A program made the position numbers and the translations under genes. Below are positions 24,137 through 32,689 of a DNA stretch of 64,000 nucleotides, piece by piece. The stretch is from DATFDN01 sp035685165 (GTDB lineage: Bacteria > Pseudomonadota > Alphaproteobacteria > Acetobacterales > Acetobacteraceae), in NCBI GenBank assembly GCA_035685165.1, contig DASRBI010000021.1, positions 62,001 through 126,000 of the forward strand, in the 5' to 3' direction. Numbering within the stretch: the stretch's first letter is position 1; every line of letters starts with the position of its first letter. The notes under the pieces are model-generated. The model worked only from the letters and a program-made list of their open reading frames with translations, was not told the origin of the DNA and made no database searches.

Positions 24137-24712
24137 ATGAACTTTTCCCCGCCGCCGGGCAGCCGGCCGCGTGACCCATCGTCGTTCGTCATCGCCGCCT
24201 TGATGATCGGGTTCAGCGCCGATCTCGTCACCCGCAACGGCATGATTGCCGCCGCCGCGGCCGGGGCCACGGCCCTGTTCGGCGGGCTGACGCACAAGGC
24301 GCGCCGGAAGTGCAAACCCGTGGTCCCACCGACCCTCGCGGTCGGCCCGAAGGCGCCCAAAGCTCCCCCGTCGGCGCTGTTCGCCCTGTCGCTCATGCTT
24401 GGTGGCTTTATGGCGGGGTGCGCGCCGACGCACACCACGACAGTGCAGCAGAATGCCGTGCGAACGCTACAAGGGATGTGCAAGATCGACGCGACCTATC
24501 AGCCGGTAGCGGTGCAGGTCGTGAGCGGCCTCTTGCCCGTGGTCGGCGCCGCGGGCGGCGCGGTGACGGCTGCCGCGGCCGGGGTCGGCGCGGCGGCCGC
24601 CGTCGATCAGGCGGCGATCCACCCGCTGATCGTGCAGGCCTGTCAGTCGCTCGGCGGCGTGGCGGTTCACGCCGCTCCGAACGGAACCGGCGCCCAAGCA
24701 GCCGGTTCGTAA
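24137..24712 (+). CDS. Hypothetical small membrane or lipoprotein
   Basis: I do not recognise a family. The 191-residue product has a first hydrophobic segment (about residues 18-50, with IAAAAAGATALFGG), a basic Pro/Lys-rich linker, a second hydrophobic stretch ending in LGGFMAGC near residue 97, which resembles a lipobox, and a Gly/Ala-rich hydrophobic region (GLLPVVGAAGGAVTAAAAGV) near residue 140. The internal lipobox raises the possibility that translation starts later and that the mature product is a small lipoprotein. A cggag sequence precedes the ATG. It stands alone between the RidA gene and tRNA-Thr. Confidence 0.5.
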   Translation: MNFSPPPGSRPRDPSSFVIAALMIGFSADLVTRNGMIAAAAAGATALFGGLTHKARRKCKPVVPPTLAVGPKAPKAPPSALFALSLMLGGFMAGCAPTHTTTVQQNAVRTLQGMCKIDATYQPVAVQVVSGLLPVVGAAGGAVTAAAAGVGAAAAVDQAAIHPLIVQACQSLGGVAVHAAPNGTGAQAAGS

Positions 24713-24815
24713 GGACCGGCTTGCCTGCCTTTCGAGTGTCGCTGTGCGATCCGGCATCGCCTGGGCCGGGGTTGCGCGGCGGCGTTCGGAAGCCTATGGG
24801 CTGGCCAAGTCTTCT

Positions 24816-24890
<75 letters not shown>

Positions 24891-24926
24891 GTCGCACTAG
24901 CCTCGCGGGGCGGGATCAACGAGAAC

Positions 24927-25415
24927 ATGAACGACTCGCCGGCCACGGCTGAAGATTTCGCTTCGGCTGAAGATTTCGCTTCGCTTCGCCTCGACCAGCA
25001 ACTTTGTTTCGGCCTCTACGCCGCCACCAACGCGATCATCCGCGCCTATCGCCCGCTGCTTGCCGATCTCGGGGTCACCTACTCGCAATATCTTGTGCTG
25101 ATGGCGCTATGGGAGCGAGACCGGCGCACGGTCTCCGAGCTCGGCCGCGAGCTGATGCTCGATTCCGGCACCCTTACGCCGCTGCTCAAGCGCATGGAGG
25201 CGGCAGGCCTCGTGCATCGACGCCGACGCGCCGAGGACGAGCGGGAAGTCGAGATCGGCCTTACCGAAACGGCCCGGCATCTACGCCGCCGGGCGCTTGA
25301 GGTGCGCCGCCACATCGTCTGCCAGCTCGGAATTGGCGATGCCGATATCGCCCGGCTGCGCGCCGACCTGAATGAGGTCATCCAGGCGCTGAACGACGCG
25401 GCGGCAACCGCCTGA
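24927..25415 (+). CDS. ohrR: MarR-family regulator, OhrR type
   Basis: A 162-residue winged-helix repressor. The segment LDQQLCFGLYAATNAIIRAYRPLL carries the peroxide-sensing Cys27 of the one-Cys OhrR group, followed by the recognition region TVSELGRELMLDSGTLTPLL and wing KRMEAAGLVHRRRRAEDERE. OhrR proteins sense organic hydroperoxides and repress the peroxidase gene ohr. No ohr gene is adjacent, so its target must be elsewhere or different. The first 20 residues include a perfect 18-bp tandem duplication (24948-24965 and 24966-24983) giving AEDFAS twice. The gene converges with the flavin-enzyme gene. Confidence 0.85.
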   Translation: MNDSPATAEDFASAEDFASLRLDQQLCFGLYAATNAIIRAYRPLLADLGVTYSQYLVLMALWERDRRTVSELGRELMLDSGTLTPLLKRMEAAGLVHRRRRAEDEREVEIGLTETARHLRRRALEVRRHIVCQLGIGDADIARLRADLNEVIQALNDAAATA

Positions 25416-25453
25416 GGCGCCGGAAGGGCTCGGCCGCGGGCCGGCCCGGCGCC
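25416..25453. terminator. Hairpin between convergent genes, possible bidirectional terminator
   Basis: ggcgccgg (25416-25423) pairs perfectly with ccggcgcc (25446-25453), with a shorter GC-rich inner pairing between them. It starts right after the OhrR stop and ends 5 bp before the stop of the converging gene. No T tract is present, so termination is only plausible. Confidence 0.45.
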
Positions 25454-25458
25454 CCCAC

Positions 25459-26679
25459 CTACTCGGCCGCCAGCGTCTCCGCGTGGTGGGTCCGCGCCAC
25501 CTGAACCGAGTTGGGGCCAAACCGTTCGCGGAAAGGCGCGGTGTCGATCTCCTCGAGCTCGATCTCGCGCGCCAGAACCTTGCGCTTCCATTCCTCGTGG
25601 GCGGGGATGTTGGCGTGGAACTCCGGCATCACCTCTCGGGCGAACAGCTCCAGGCTCTCGCAGATATGCTGGTGCGTGTTGCGGCCGGCCTGATTGAGCA
25701 GGATCACGCTGTCGATGTTCGAGGTCTCGAACCGGCGGAGCTTGCGCCGGATCGTCTCGGGCGATCCGATCAGCCCGCCTGAAAGCGCGCGCGCCTGCGC
25801 CTCGGGGTTCTCTTTCTTCCATTTGTTGTATTCGTCCCACAGGCTCACCGTACCGGGCTTGGCGCGGGCGCGACCGGCGGAGTCGTTGAAATAGCGCAGC
25901 GCGAACTGGAAGAAGGTGATGCCGTCGGCGCGCCGCCGCGCCTCCTCGTCGGTTTCGGCGCACATGAAGTAGGTGACGATCGCGATGTTCGGATTGGTCG
26001 GGTAGTCGGCGAGCTTGTCGAGCCGCTTGGTCAATGAGTTATAGTAGGCGTGCACCCAGGCATAGGCCGCCTCGGCGCTGAGGAACTGGAACCCCAAAGC
26101 CCCCATGCCGCGCCGCCCGGCCATCTCGATCGTCTCAAGTTGCGAGCAGGCCACCCAAACGGGCGGCATCGGCTTCTGCACCGGCTTGGGCAGCACGTTG
26201 CGAAGCGGGAACTTGAAATAGGGCCCCTCGTATTCCCAGCCCTCGTGCGTGAACATCGGCATCACGCAGCGCACCCCGTCCTCCCAGACCGCGCGCTTCT
26301 CTTCCATCGTGCGGCCGAACGGTTCGAGTTCGGTGATCGAGGCGGACTCGCCGATCCCAAACTCGACGCGCCCGTTGCTCACCAGATCGAGGCATGACAC
26401 GCGCTCGGCGACGCGGGCGGGATGGTTGGTGGTGAGCTGGATGATGCCGTGGCCGAGGCGGATCTTTTTGGTCCGCTGGCTGGCCGCCGCCAGGAACACC
26501 TCGGGCGCCGGGGAATGGGAGTATTCCTCCAGGAAGTGGTGCTCCACTTCCCAGGCGTAGTCGTAACCGAGCCGATCAGCGAGCTCCACTTGATCGAGTG
26601 CGTTCTGATAAAGCCGCCGCTCGTCGTCCGGCCCCCACGGGCGAGGTATCTGCAGCTCGTAGAAGATCCCGAATTTCAT
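25459..26679 (-). CDS. LLM-class flavin-dependent oxidoreductase
   Basis: A 406-residue bacterial luciferase-like monooxygenase fold. It begins MKFGIFYELQIPRPW, with EVEHHFLEEYSHSPAPEVFLAA, TKKIRLGHGIIQLTTNHPARVAE and VSNGRVEFGIGES, the conserved barrel strands for F420 or reduced FMN binding. The later GLIGSPETIRRKLRRFE is typical of the FMN-dependent group. Such enzymes oxidise aldehydes, alkanes, sulfonates or natural-product intermediates; the substrate is not evident. The ATG at 26679 fits the family start. It is divergent from rpsB and monocistronic. Confidence 0.85.
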   Translation of the reverse strand: MKFGIFYELQIPRPWGPDDERRLYQNALDQVELADRLGYDYAWEVEHHFLEEYSHSPAPEVFLAAASQRTKKIRLGHGIIQLTTNHPARVAERVSCLDLVSNGRVEFGIGESASITELEPFGRTMEEKRAVWEDGVRCVMPMFTHEGWEYEGPYFKFPLRNVLPKPVQKPMPPVWVACSQLETIEMAGRRGMGALGFQFLSAEAAYAWVHAYYNSLTKRLDKLADYPTNPNIAIVTYFMCAETDEEARRRADGITFFQFALRYFNDSAGRARAKPGTVSLWDEYNKWKKENPEAQARALSGGLIGSPETIRRKLRRFETSNIDSVILLNQAGRNTHQHICESLELFAREVMPEFHANIPAHEEWKRKVLAREIELEEIDTAPFRERFGPNSVQVARTHHAETLAAE

Positions 26680-26785
26680 CGCCGCTCTCCGGCAGTCATT
26701 CCTACTCGCCGGTAGCCTGCGGCGGCGCGCGCGCCGCGTCAATGTCGGCTTGCCAACGCCGAGCGCCTCCGCCATATCCGGCCCG

Positions 26786-26806
26786 CCGGCCGCCCTCGGC
26801 GGCCGG
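26786..26806 (+). promoter_or_regulatory. Stable hairpin in the rpsB upstream leader
   Basis: ccggccgcc (26786-26794) pairs perfectly with ggcggccgg (26798-26806) around a ctc loop, about 100 bp before the rpsB start. A second hairpin (cccggc-ttg-gccggg) follows closer to the gene. Ribosomal protein S2 often regulates its own leader RNA, so this may be such a structure, or it may act as a terminator for upstream transcription. It is not a recognised motif by eye. Confidence 0.3.
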
Positions 26807-26908
26807 TAATTCACACGCGGGGCGCCTTTCCCGGCTTGGCCGGGTCCGGTGCCTATTCAGCGTTGGCCCCGCGGAGGCAGAACCGGACGACAGGAAAGGA
26901 GCCGCCCC

Positions 26909-27691
26909 ATGGCGATGCCCGATTTCTCTTTGCGCCAATTGCTCGAGGCTGGGGTTCACTTCGGCCATCATACGCGCCGCTGGAACCCGCGCATGGCGCC
27001 GTACCTGTTCGGGGTACGGAACCAGGTTCACATCATAGACTTGCAGCAGACCGTGCCCATGCTGGATCGCGCGCTGCGCGCCGTGCGTGACGTGGTCGCA
27101 GCCGGCGGGCGCGTGCTGTTCGTCGGCACCAAGCGGGCCGCCGCTGACATCGTCGCCGACGCCGCCAAGCGGTGCGGGCAGTACTACATCAACCACCGCT
27201 GGCTCGGCGGCACCCTGACCAACTGGAAAACGATCACCGCGAGCCTCAAGCGCCTGCGCCAGATCGAGGAGATGCTGGGCGGCGAAACCCAGGGCCTCAC
27301 CAAGAAGGAGCTGCTCAACCTCTCGCGCGAGCGCGACAAGCTGGAGCGCGCACTGGGCGGCATCAAGGACATGGGCGGCCTGCCGGACATCCTGTTCATC
27401 ATCGACACGAACAAGGAGAAGCTCGCCGTTGAAGAGGCGACCAAGCTCCGCATCCCGGTCGTGGCGGTGCTGGACTCCAATTCGGACCCGCGCGGCGTCA
27501 CCTATCCGATCCCGGGGAACGACGATGCGATTCGGGCGATCAGCCTCTATTGCGATCTGGTCGCGGGCGCGGTGCTCGACGGGATTAGCGCCGAGCTGGC
27601 CGGCAGCGGCGCCGATGTGGGCGCCCTGCCCGAACTGCCGCCCGAGACGACCTCGGAGGTTGAGGGCGGGGCCGAGCACGCCCAGGCCTGA
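26909..27691 (+). CDS. rpsB: 30S ribosomal protein S2
   Basis: A 260-residue S2 protein that completes the small subunit and helps recruit S1. It shows MPDFSLRQLLEAGVHFGHHT, RRWNPRMAPYLFGVRNQVHI, INHRWLGGTLTNWKTI and IPVVAVLDSNSDP, then an acidic C-terminal tail. The ATG at 26909 follows a strong ribosome-binding site (aaagga). An upstream start in frame has no family sequence. It leads the conserved rpsB-tsf-pyrH-frr cluster. Confidence 0.98.
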   Translation: MAMPDFSLRQLLEAGVHFGHHTRRWNPRMAPYLFGVRNQVHIIDLQQTVPMLDRALRAVRDVVAAGGRVLFVGTKRAAADIVADAAKRCGQYYINHRWLGGTLTNWKTITASLKRLRQIEEMLGGETQGLTKKELLNLSRERDKLERALGGIKDMGGLPDILFIIDTNKEKLAVEEATKLRIPVVAVLDSNSDPRGVTYPIPGNDDAIRAISLYCDLVAGAVLDGISAELAGSGADVGALPELPPETTSEVEGGAEHAQA

Positions 27692-27712
27692 CGGACGACG
27701 ACGGAGCGACAC

Positions 27713-28621
27713 ATGGCCGACATCACGGCTGCCTTGGTGAAGGACCTGCGCGAAAAGACCGGCGCGGGGATGATGGACTGCAAGCGGGCGCTGACCGAAA
27801 CCGGCGGGGACCTGGAAGCCGCGGTCGATTGGCTACGCGCCAAGGGCCTGTCGGCGGCGGCCAAGAAGTCGGGCCGCGTGGCCGCCGAGGGCTTGATTGG
27901 CGTCGCCTCCGAGCCGCGGCGCGCGGCGATGGTGGAGGTCAACGCCGAGACCGATTTCGTCGCCCGCAACGAGCAGTTCCAGGACTTCGTCACTCAGGTG
28001 ACGAAGCTCGCGCTCAAGGTCGGCGAGGGTGTGGAGGCACTCAAGGCCGCCGCCTACCCGGGTGGCGGCACGGTCGCCGAGCGGCTCACCAACCTCGTCG
28101 CGACCATCGGCGAGAACATGTCGATCCGCCGCGTCCGGGTGCTCGGGATCGACCAGGGCGCGGTCGCCACGTACGTGCACCAGGCCCTCAAGCCAGGGCT
28201 CGGCAAGATCGGGGTGCTGGTGGCGATCAAGGCGCCATCGGAGCTGGAGGGGCTGGAGCTGCTGGGCCGGCAGGTCGGGATGCACATCGCCGCAACGGGG
28301 CCGGATGCGATCGACATCGACGGCGTCGATCCGGCCGCGCTCGAGCGGGAGAAGGCGATCCTCACCGAGCAGGCGCGCGCCTCGGGCAAACCCGATGCGA
28401 TCATCGCCAAGATGGTCGAAGGCCGTATCCGCAAATACTACGAGGAAGTGGTCCTGCTGGAGCAGGTCTGGGTCCATGACAGCGAGAGCCGGGTCCGCGC
28501 GGTGCTGAAGAAGGCGGGCGCCGAGGTGGCGGCGTTCGCGCGGTTCCGGCTGGGCGAGGGCGTGGACAAGCCGCAAGGCCCGGATTTCGCAGCGGAAGTG
28601 GCGGCGGCGGCCAGGTCCTGA
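27713..28621 (+). CDS. tsf: Elongation factor Ts
   Basis: A 302-residue guanine-nucleotide exchange factor for EF-Tu. It begins with the UBA-like domain (ALVKDLREKTGAGMMDCKRA), then the core TDFVARNEQFQDFV, which inserts at the EF-Tu nucleotide site, and the subdomain SIRRVRVLGIDQGAVATYVH. The family C-terminal helices follow. Length and order are normal for alphaproteobacteria. It lies 21 bp after rpsB with a ggagc-type ribosome-binding site, so the two are expected to be cotranscribed. Confidence 0.98.
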   Translation: MADITAALVKDLREKTGAGMMDCKRALTETGGDLEAAVDWLRAKGLSAAAKKSGRVAAEGLIGVASEPRRAAMVEVNAETDFVARNEQFQDFVTQVTKLALKVGEGVEALKAAAYPGGGTVAERLTNLVATIGENMSIRRVRVLGIDQGAVATYVHQALKPGLGKIGVLVAIKAPSELEGLELLGRQVGMHIAATGPDAIDIDGVDPAALEREKAILTEQARASGKPDAIIAKMVEGRIRKYYEEVVLLEQVWVHDSESRVRAVLKKAGAEVAAFARFRLGEGVDKPQGPDFAAEVAAAARS

Positions 28622-28706
28622 GCCGGCGCGATGGCCCGGCGGTCGCTTGTGACCACCAGGGCACGCCACTATAGCTTGCGGCGCTCCTTGGAAAGCTCCG
28701 CCGACG

Positions 28707-29432
28707 ATGCCGCATGATCCTGTCTATAAGCGCGTCCTGCTGAAAATCTCCGGCGAGGCGCTGATGGGCCGGCGGGAGTACGGGCTCGACACCGAGAAGG
28801 TGAAATCAATCGCCACCGATATCGGCGCGGTGCACGCGATGGGCGTGGAAGTCTGCGCGGTGATCGGCGGAGGCAACATCTTCCGCGGCGTCTCCGCCGC
28901 CGCCTCCGGGATGGATCGGGCGCAGGCGGACTATATCGGGATGTTGGCCACCGTGATGAACGCGCTCGCCATGCAAAGCGCGCTCGAACGCCGCGACATC
29001 CCGACCCGCGTACAGTCCGCGATCCCCATGTCGTCGGTGTGCGAGCCCTATATCCGCCGGCGCGCCGAGCGCCACATGGAGAAGGGGCGCGTCGTCATCT
29101 TCGCCGCCGGGACGGGCAATCCGTTCTTCACCACCGATACGGCGGCGGCGCTGCGCGCGGCAGAGATGGAGTGCGACGCGCTGTTCAAGGGCACACAGGT
29201 CGATGGGGTTTATTCGGCCGATCCGCGCCAGACGCCGGACGCGGCGCGCTACGAGGAGCTGACCTATCAGGACGTGCTCGCCAACCAGCTCGCGGTGATG
29301 GACGCCGCCGCGATCAGCCTTTCGCGCGAGAACGGGCTGCCGATCGTCGTTTTCAACATCCATGCTCCGGGCGCCTTCGCGGCAGTAATCCGCGGCGAGG
29401 GCCGTTTCACCCGGATCGTCGAGCGGCGCTGA
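28707..29432 (+). CDS. pyrH: Uridylate kinase
   Basis: A 241-residue amino acid kinase-fold UMP kinase making UDP from UMP for RNA and sugar-nucleotide synthesis. Landmarks are LLKISGEALMG at the N-terminus, IGGGNIFRG, GMLATVMNALAMQSALE, AAGTGNPFFTTDTAAALRA and KGTQVDGVYSADP. Bacterial PyrH is hexameric and allosterically activated by GTP. It is 85 bp after tsf and 21 bp before frr. This order is the standard bacterial arrangement. Confidence 0.98.
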   Translation: MPHDPVYKRVLLKISGEALMGRREYGLDTEKVKSIATDIGAVHAMGVEVCAVIGGGNIFRGVSAAASGMDRAQADYIGMLATVMNALAMQSALERRDIPTRVQSAIPMSSVCEPYIRRRAERHMEKGRVVIFAAGTGNPFFTTDTAAALRAAEMECDALFKGTQVDGVYSADPRQTPDAARYEELTYQDVLANQLAVMDAAAISLSRENGLPIVVFNIHAPGAFAAVIRGEGRFTRIVERR

Positions 29433-29453
29433 GCGCGCCGGGGAGGAACCGAG

Positions 29454-30020
29454 ATGCCGGCCGACCTCAAGACCCTGAAGCAGGACCTGACCCGCCGGAT
29501 GGACGGCGCGTTGGAAACCTTGCGCCGGGAGTTCGCCGGGCTCCGCACCGGACGGGCGAACCCGGGTTTGCTCGAGCCGGTGAAGGTGCACGCCTACGGC
29601 GGCGACGTGCCGATCAATCAGGTCGGCAACATCGCGGTCCCCGAGCCACGGATGCTGACCGTGCAGGTATGGGACCGCTCGCTGGTCGGGGCGGTGGAGA
29701 AGGCCATCCGCGATGCCGGGCTCGGCCTCAATCCGGCAGCCGACGGGCAAACCGTGCGCGTGCCGATCCCGCAGCTCACCACCGAGCGCCGCAACGAGCT
29801 CGTCAAACTCGCGCACAAATACGCCGAAGGCGCCCGGGTCGCGGTGCGCGCGGTTCGGCGCGACGGCATGGAGCAGATCAAGACCCATGAGAAAAAGCAC
29901 GAAATCGGCGAGGATGTCGGTAAGACCTGGCACGATGAGGTGCAGAAGCTGACCGACGACTATATCAAGCGGGTCGATACCGCGCTCGCCGAGAAGGAAA
30001 AGGACATAAGGCAGGTCTGA
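29454..30020 (+). CDS. frr: Ribosome recycling factor
   Basis: A 188-residue RRF, which with EF-G splits the post-termination ribosome. The tRNA-like L shape is shown by the conserved LRREFAGLRTGRANPGLLEP, the beta-domain GGDVPINQVGNIAVPEPRML, the helix-forming PIPQLTTERRNELVKLAHK and AVRAVRRDG. Start at the ATG after ggaggaa, a strong ribosome-binding site. It is followed 10 bp later by uppS. Confidence 0.98.
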   Translation: MPADLKTLKQDLTRRMDGALETLRREFAGLRTGRANPGLLEPVKVHAYGGDVPINQVGNIAVPEPRMLTVQVWDRSLVGAVEKAIRDAGLGLNPAADGQTVRVPIPQLTTERRNELVKLAHKYAEGARVAVRAVRRDGMEQIKTHEKKHEIGEDVGKTWHDEVQKLTDDYIKRVDTALAEKEKDIRQV

Positions 30021-30030
30021 GCGCGCGATC

Positions 30031-30777
30031 GTGTCCGCCGCCCGCCCCGCGCTCCCCGCCGTCCCGGCGGCTGCGCTGCTCCCCCGGCACGTCGCCATCA
30101 TCATGGACGGCAACGGCCGCTGGGCCACCGCGCGGCGGCTCCCGCGCGCCGCCGGCCATCACGAGGGCGGGCGCGCCGTGCGCCGAGCGGTGGAAGCGGC
30201 GATCCGGCACGGTATCCCCTGGCTCACGCTCTACGCCTTCAGCAGCGAGAACTGGCGCCGCCCGGCAAGCGAGCTGATCGACCTGACGAGCCTGCTGCGG
30301 CAATACATCCGCAGCGAATTGGACGAGTTCCATGACGCGGGGGTTCGCCTCAGGGTGATCGGGGAACTGGAACGGTTCGACCCCGACATCCAGGCCGATC
30401 TGGCGATGGCGCAGAGGCGAACGGCCGGGAACGGCAAGCTCAATCTCATCGTCGCTCTCTCCTACGGCGCGCGGGGGGAGATCGTCGGCGCCGCCCGGCG
30501 CGCGGCGGAACTGGCGGCGGCTGGCAGGCTCGACCCCGCGACGCTGGATGATGCGGTGTTTGCCTCCATGCTGCTGACGGCAGACATTCCCGACCCCGAC
30601 CTGCTGATCCGAACCTCCGGCGAGCAACGGCTCTCCAATTTCCTTCTCTGGCAGGCGGCCTATTCGGAGCTCGTGTTCCTCGACGTGCTGTGGCCGGATT
30701 TCGGCGAGCAGCATTTCGCCGCGGCACTCGCCGAGTTCGCCCGGCGCGAACGCCGATTCGGCGGCCGTCCTGGCTGA
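30031..30777 (+). CDS. uppS: Undecaprenyl diphosphate synthase
   Basis: A 248-residue cis-prenyltransferase that condenses isopentenyl diphosphate onto farnesyl diphosphate to make the C55 carrier for peptidoglycan and polysaccharides. It has the catalytic Asp26 in HVAIIMDGNGRWATAR, the YAFSSENWRRP motif, and the substrate-binding DLLIRTSGEQRLSNFLLWQ with AYSELVF. The GTG at 30031 is used and gives about 18 extra residues before the motif. It is 4 bp from the cdsA start, so coupled translation is likely. Confidence 0.96.
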   Translation: MSAARPALPAVPAAALLPRHVAIIMDGNGRWATARRLPRAAGHHEGGRAVRRAVEAAIRHGIPWLTLYAFSSENWRRPASELIDLTSLLRQYIRSELDEFHDAGVRLRVIGELERFDPDIQADLAMAQRRTAGNGKLNLIVALSYGARGEIVGAARRAAELAAAGRLDPATLDDAVFASMLLTADIPDPDLLIRTSGEQRLSNFLLWQAAYSELVFLDVLWPDFGEQHFAAALAEFARRERRFGGRPG

Positions 30778-30781
30778 GCGG

Positions 30782-31483
30782 TTGCCGAACAACGAGCGCT
30801 GGGGCGATCTCGGCCTCCGGATGCGCTCCGCCCTAGTGCTCGGCGCCGTCGCGCTCGGCGCCATTTGGGTGGGTAGCGCCGCCTTTGTGCTGCTGATCCT
30901 GGTGGCGGCAGCGGGCCTCGGCTGGGAATGGTCCCGGCTCTGTCCGTTGCTCGGCCCTCGGCTGGGTAGCGGCGGCGTTCGGGCGGCGATGGTGGCCGGG
31001 TTCGCCTGGCTCGCCGTATGGACCGCCTCGTTGATCTGGCTCCGCAGCGATCCGCTAGCCGGACGCATCAATGTGATCGGGCTCGCGCTGATCGTCTGGG
31101 GCACCGATATCGGCGCCTACGCCACCGGGCGCCTCGTCGGCGGCCCGCGCCTCGCGCCCCGCATCTCGCCCGGCAAGACCTGGGCCGGCGCCGTGGGAGG
31201 GGCCGCCTTAGCGGCCGGCATCGCGGCGGCGCTAACCATAACGGCCCGGAATGACGGCGGGCCAGGCACCGCAGCGCTGATCGGCCTCCTCTTGTCCGTC
31301 CTCGGGCAGCTTGGCGACCTTGCGGAGAGCGCGTTCAAGCGCCGTTGTGGGGTGAAAGACTCGGGGCGCCTGGTACCTGGGCATGGCGGCCTGCTCGACC
31401 GGCTGGATGCTGCGCTCGCGGTGGGCCCGGCCGCGGCCCTGCTATCCATCGGGCTCGGTCCTGGAGTAGTTTTGTGGCGATGA
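30782..31483 (+). CDS. cdsA: Phosphatidate cytidylyltransferase
   Basis: A 233-residue inner-membrane enzyme that makes CDP-diacylglycerol, the precursor of all phospholipids. It has about six hydrophobic helices and the family signature SAFKRRCGVKDSGRLVPGHGG followed by LLDRLDA, including the Mg-binding aspartates. It is shorter than E. coli CdsA but normal for this group. The TTG at 30782 gives MPNNERWGDLGLRMRSAL; no ATG is available before the first helix. dxr overlaps its end by ATGA. Confidence 0.92.
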   Translation: MPNNERWGDLGLRMRSALVLGAVALGAIWVGSAAFVLLILVAAAGLGWEWSRLCPLLGPRLGSGGVRAAMVAGFAWLAVWTASLIWLRSDPLAGRINVIGLALIVWGTDIGAYATGRLVGGPRLAPRISPGKTWAGAVGGAALAAGIAAALTITARNDGGPGTAALIGLLLSVLGQLGDLAESAFKRRCGVKDSGRLVPGHGGLLDRLDAALAVGPAAALLSIGLGPGVVLWR

Positions 31484-32655
31484 CGGAGCAAACCCCACGC
31501 TGGGTCACGGTCCTGGGCAGCACCGGCAGCGTTGGCACCCAGACCATCGACCTGCTGGCGGCCGAACCCGAGCGGTTCCGGATCCGTGCCTTGGTCGCCG
31601 GCCGCAACGCTCAGCGTCTTGCCGAGCAGGCCGTCGCACTGCGCGCCGAGCGGGCCGTGGTGTGCGACCCCGCCGCCTACGCGGACCTCAAACGCCGCCT
31701 CAGCGGCACGGGTATTTTGGTCGCTGCCGGCACGGAGGCGGTGGCGGAAGCTGCCGCCCTCGAGGCCGATTGGACCATGGCGGCGATCACCGGCGCCGCC
31801 GGGCTTGCCGCCACGCTCGCCGCCATTCGCCGGGGCGCCTGCGTGGCGCTCGCCAACAAGGAGGCGCTGGTCTGCGCCGGGGAAGTGATGCTGCGGGCGG
31901 TGCGCGAAGCGGGTGCCCAGCTCCTGCCGGTGGATTCCGAGCACAACGCCATCTTTCAATCGCTCGCCGACGGCAACCACGGCGCCGTGGAGCGGATCGT
32001 GCTGACCGCGTCGGGCGGCCCGTTCCGCACGGCAAGCCGCGAGGAGATGGCACGCGCCACGCCGGAAGCGGCGCTCAAGCACCCCACCTGGTCGATGGGC
32101 GCCAAAATCTCCATCGATTCGGCCACCATGATGAACAAGGGCCTCGAGGTGATCGAGGCAGCCCGTCTGTTCGGGCTCGCCGAGACGCAAATCGAGGTGC
32201 TGGTTCACCCGCAGTCGGTGGTGCATGGCATGGTGCAGTACGCGGACGGTAGCGTGCTGGCGCAGCTTGGCTCCCCGGACATGCGTATCCCGATCGCCCA
32301 CACGCTCGCCTGGCCCGGGCGGCTGCGAACCGGATCGCGGCGGCTCGATCTCACCGAGGTCGCGCGGCTGGAGTTCTTCCCGCCCGACGCCGAACGGTTT
32401 CCGGCCCTGCGCCTCGCGCGCGACGCCTTGCGGGCCGGGGGTGGCGCTCCCACCATCCTCAGTGCCGCGAACGAGGTCGCCGTGGAGGCTTTCCTGCATC
32501 GCCGGATCGGCTTCCTCGACATTGCCGCCACCGCCGGGGCGGTTCTGGACGCGATGGGCGCGCCGGAGGCCGATTCGCTTGATCAGGTGATGGCGCTCGA
32601 CCATGAGGCGCGGCGGCGCGCCCAGGAAGCGATAGCAACCGCCTGCGCGGCGTGA
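31480..32655 (+). CDS. dxr: 1-deoxy-D-xylulose 5-phosphate reductoisomerase
   Basis: A 391-residue NADPH-dependent enzyme for the second MEP-pathway step, making 2-C-methyl-D-erythritol 4-phosphate. It shows the nucleotide motif VTVLGSTGSVGTQTIDLL, LANKEALVCAGE, the metal-site VDSEHNAIFQSL, LTASGGPFRT and HPTWSMGAKISIDSATMMNK, then a Trp-containing LAWPGRL loop and the C-terminal AANEVAVEAFL. The ATG at 31480 overlaps the cdsA stop. Together with dxs and ispH in this window it gives three MEP enzymes, and ispA adds farnesyl diphosphate synthesis. Confidence 0.98.
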   Translation: MTEQTPRWVTVLGSTGSVGTQTIDLLAAEPERFRIRALVAGRNAQRLAEQAVALRAERAVVCDPAAYADLKRRLSGTGILVAAGTEAVAEAAALEADWTMAAITGAAGLAATLAAIRRGACVALANKEALVCAGEVMLRAVREAGAQLLPVDSEHNAIFQSLADGNHGAVERIVLTASGGPFRTASREEMARATPEAALKHPTWSMGAKISIDSATMMNKGLEVIEAARLFGLAETQIEVLVHPQSVVHGMVQYADGSVLAQLGSPDMRIPIAHTLAWPGRLRTGSRRLDLTEVARLEFFPPDAERFPALRLARDALRAGGGAPTILSAANEVAVEAFLHRRIGFLDIAATAGAVLDAMGAPEADSLDQVMALDHEARRRAQEAIATACAA

Positions 32656-32689
32656 CAGAGTTGACCCGGTTTCCCTCAAGGCGCTGCCA

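Noticed and set aside
28806..30128. Long frame antisense to pyrH, frr and the start of uppS
   Set aside because: It spans three well-conserved genes and their gaps, and has no recognisable domain.
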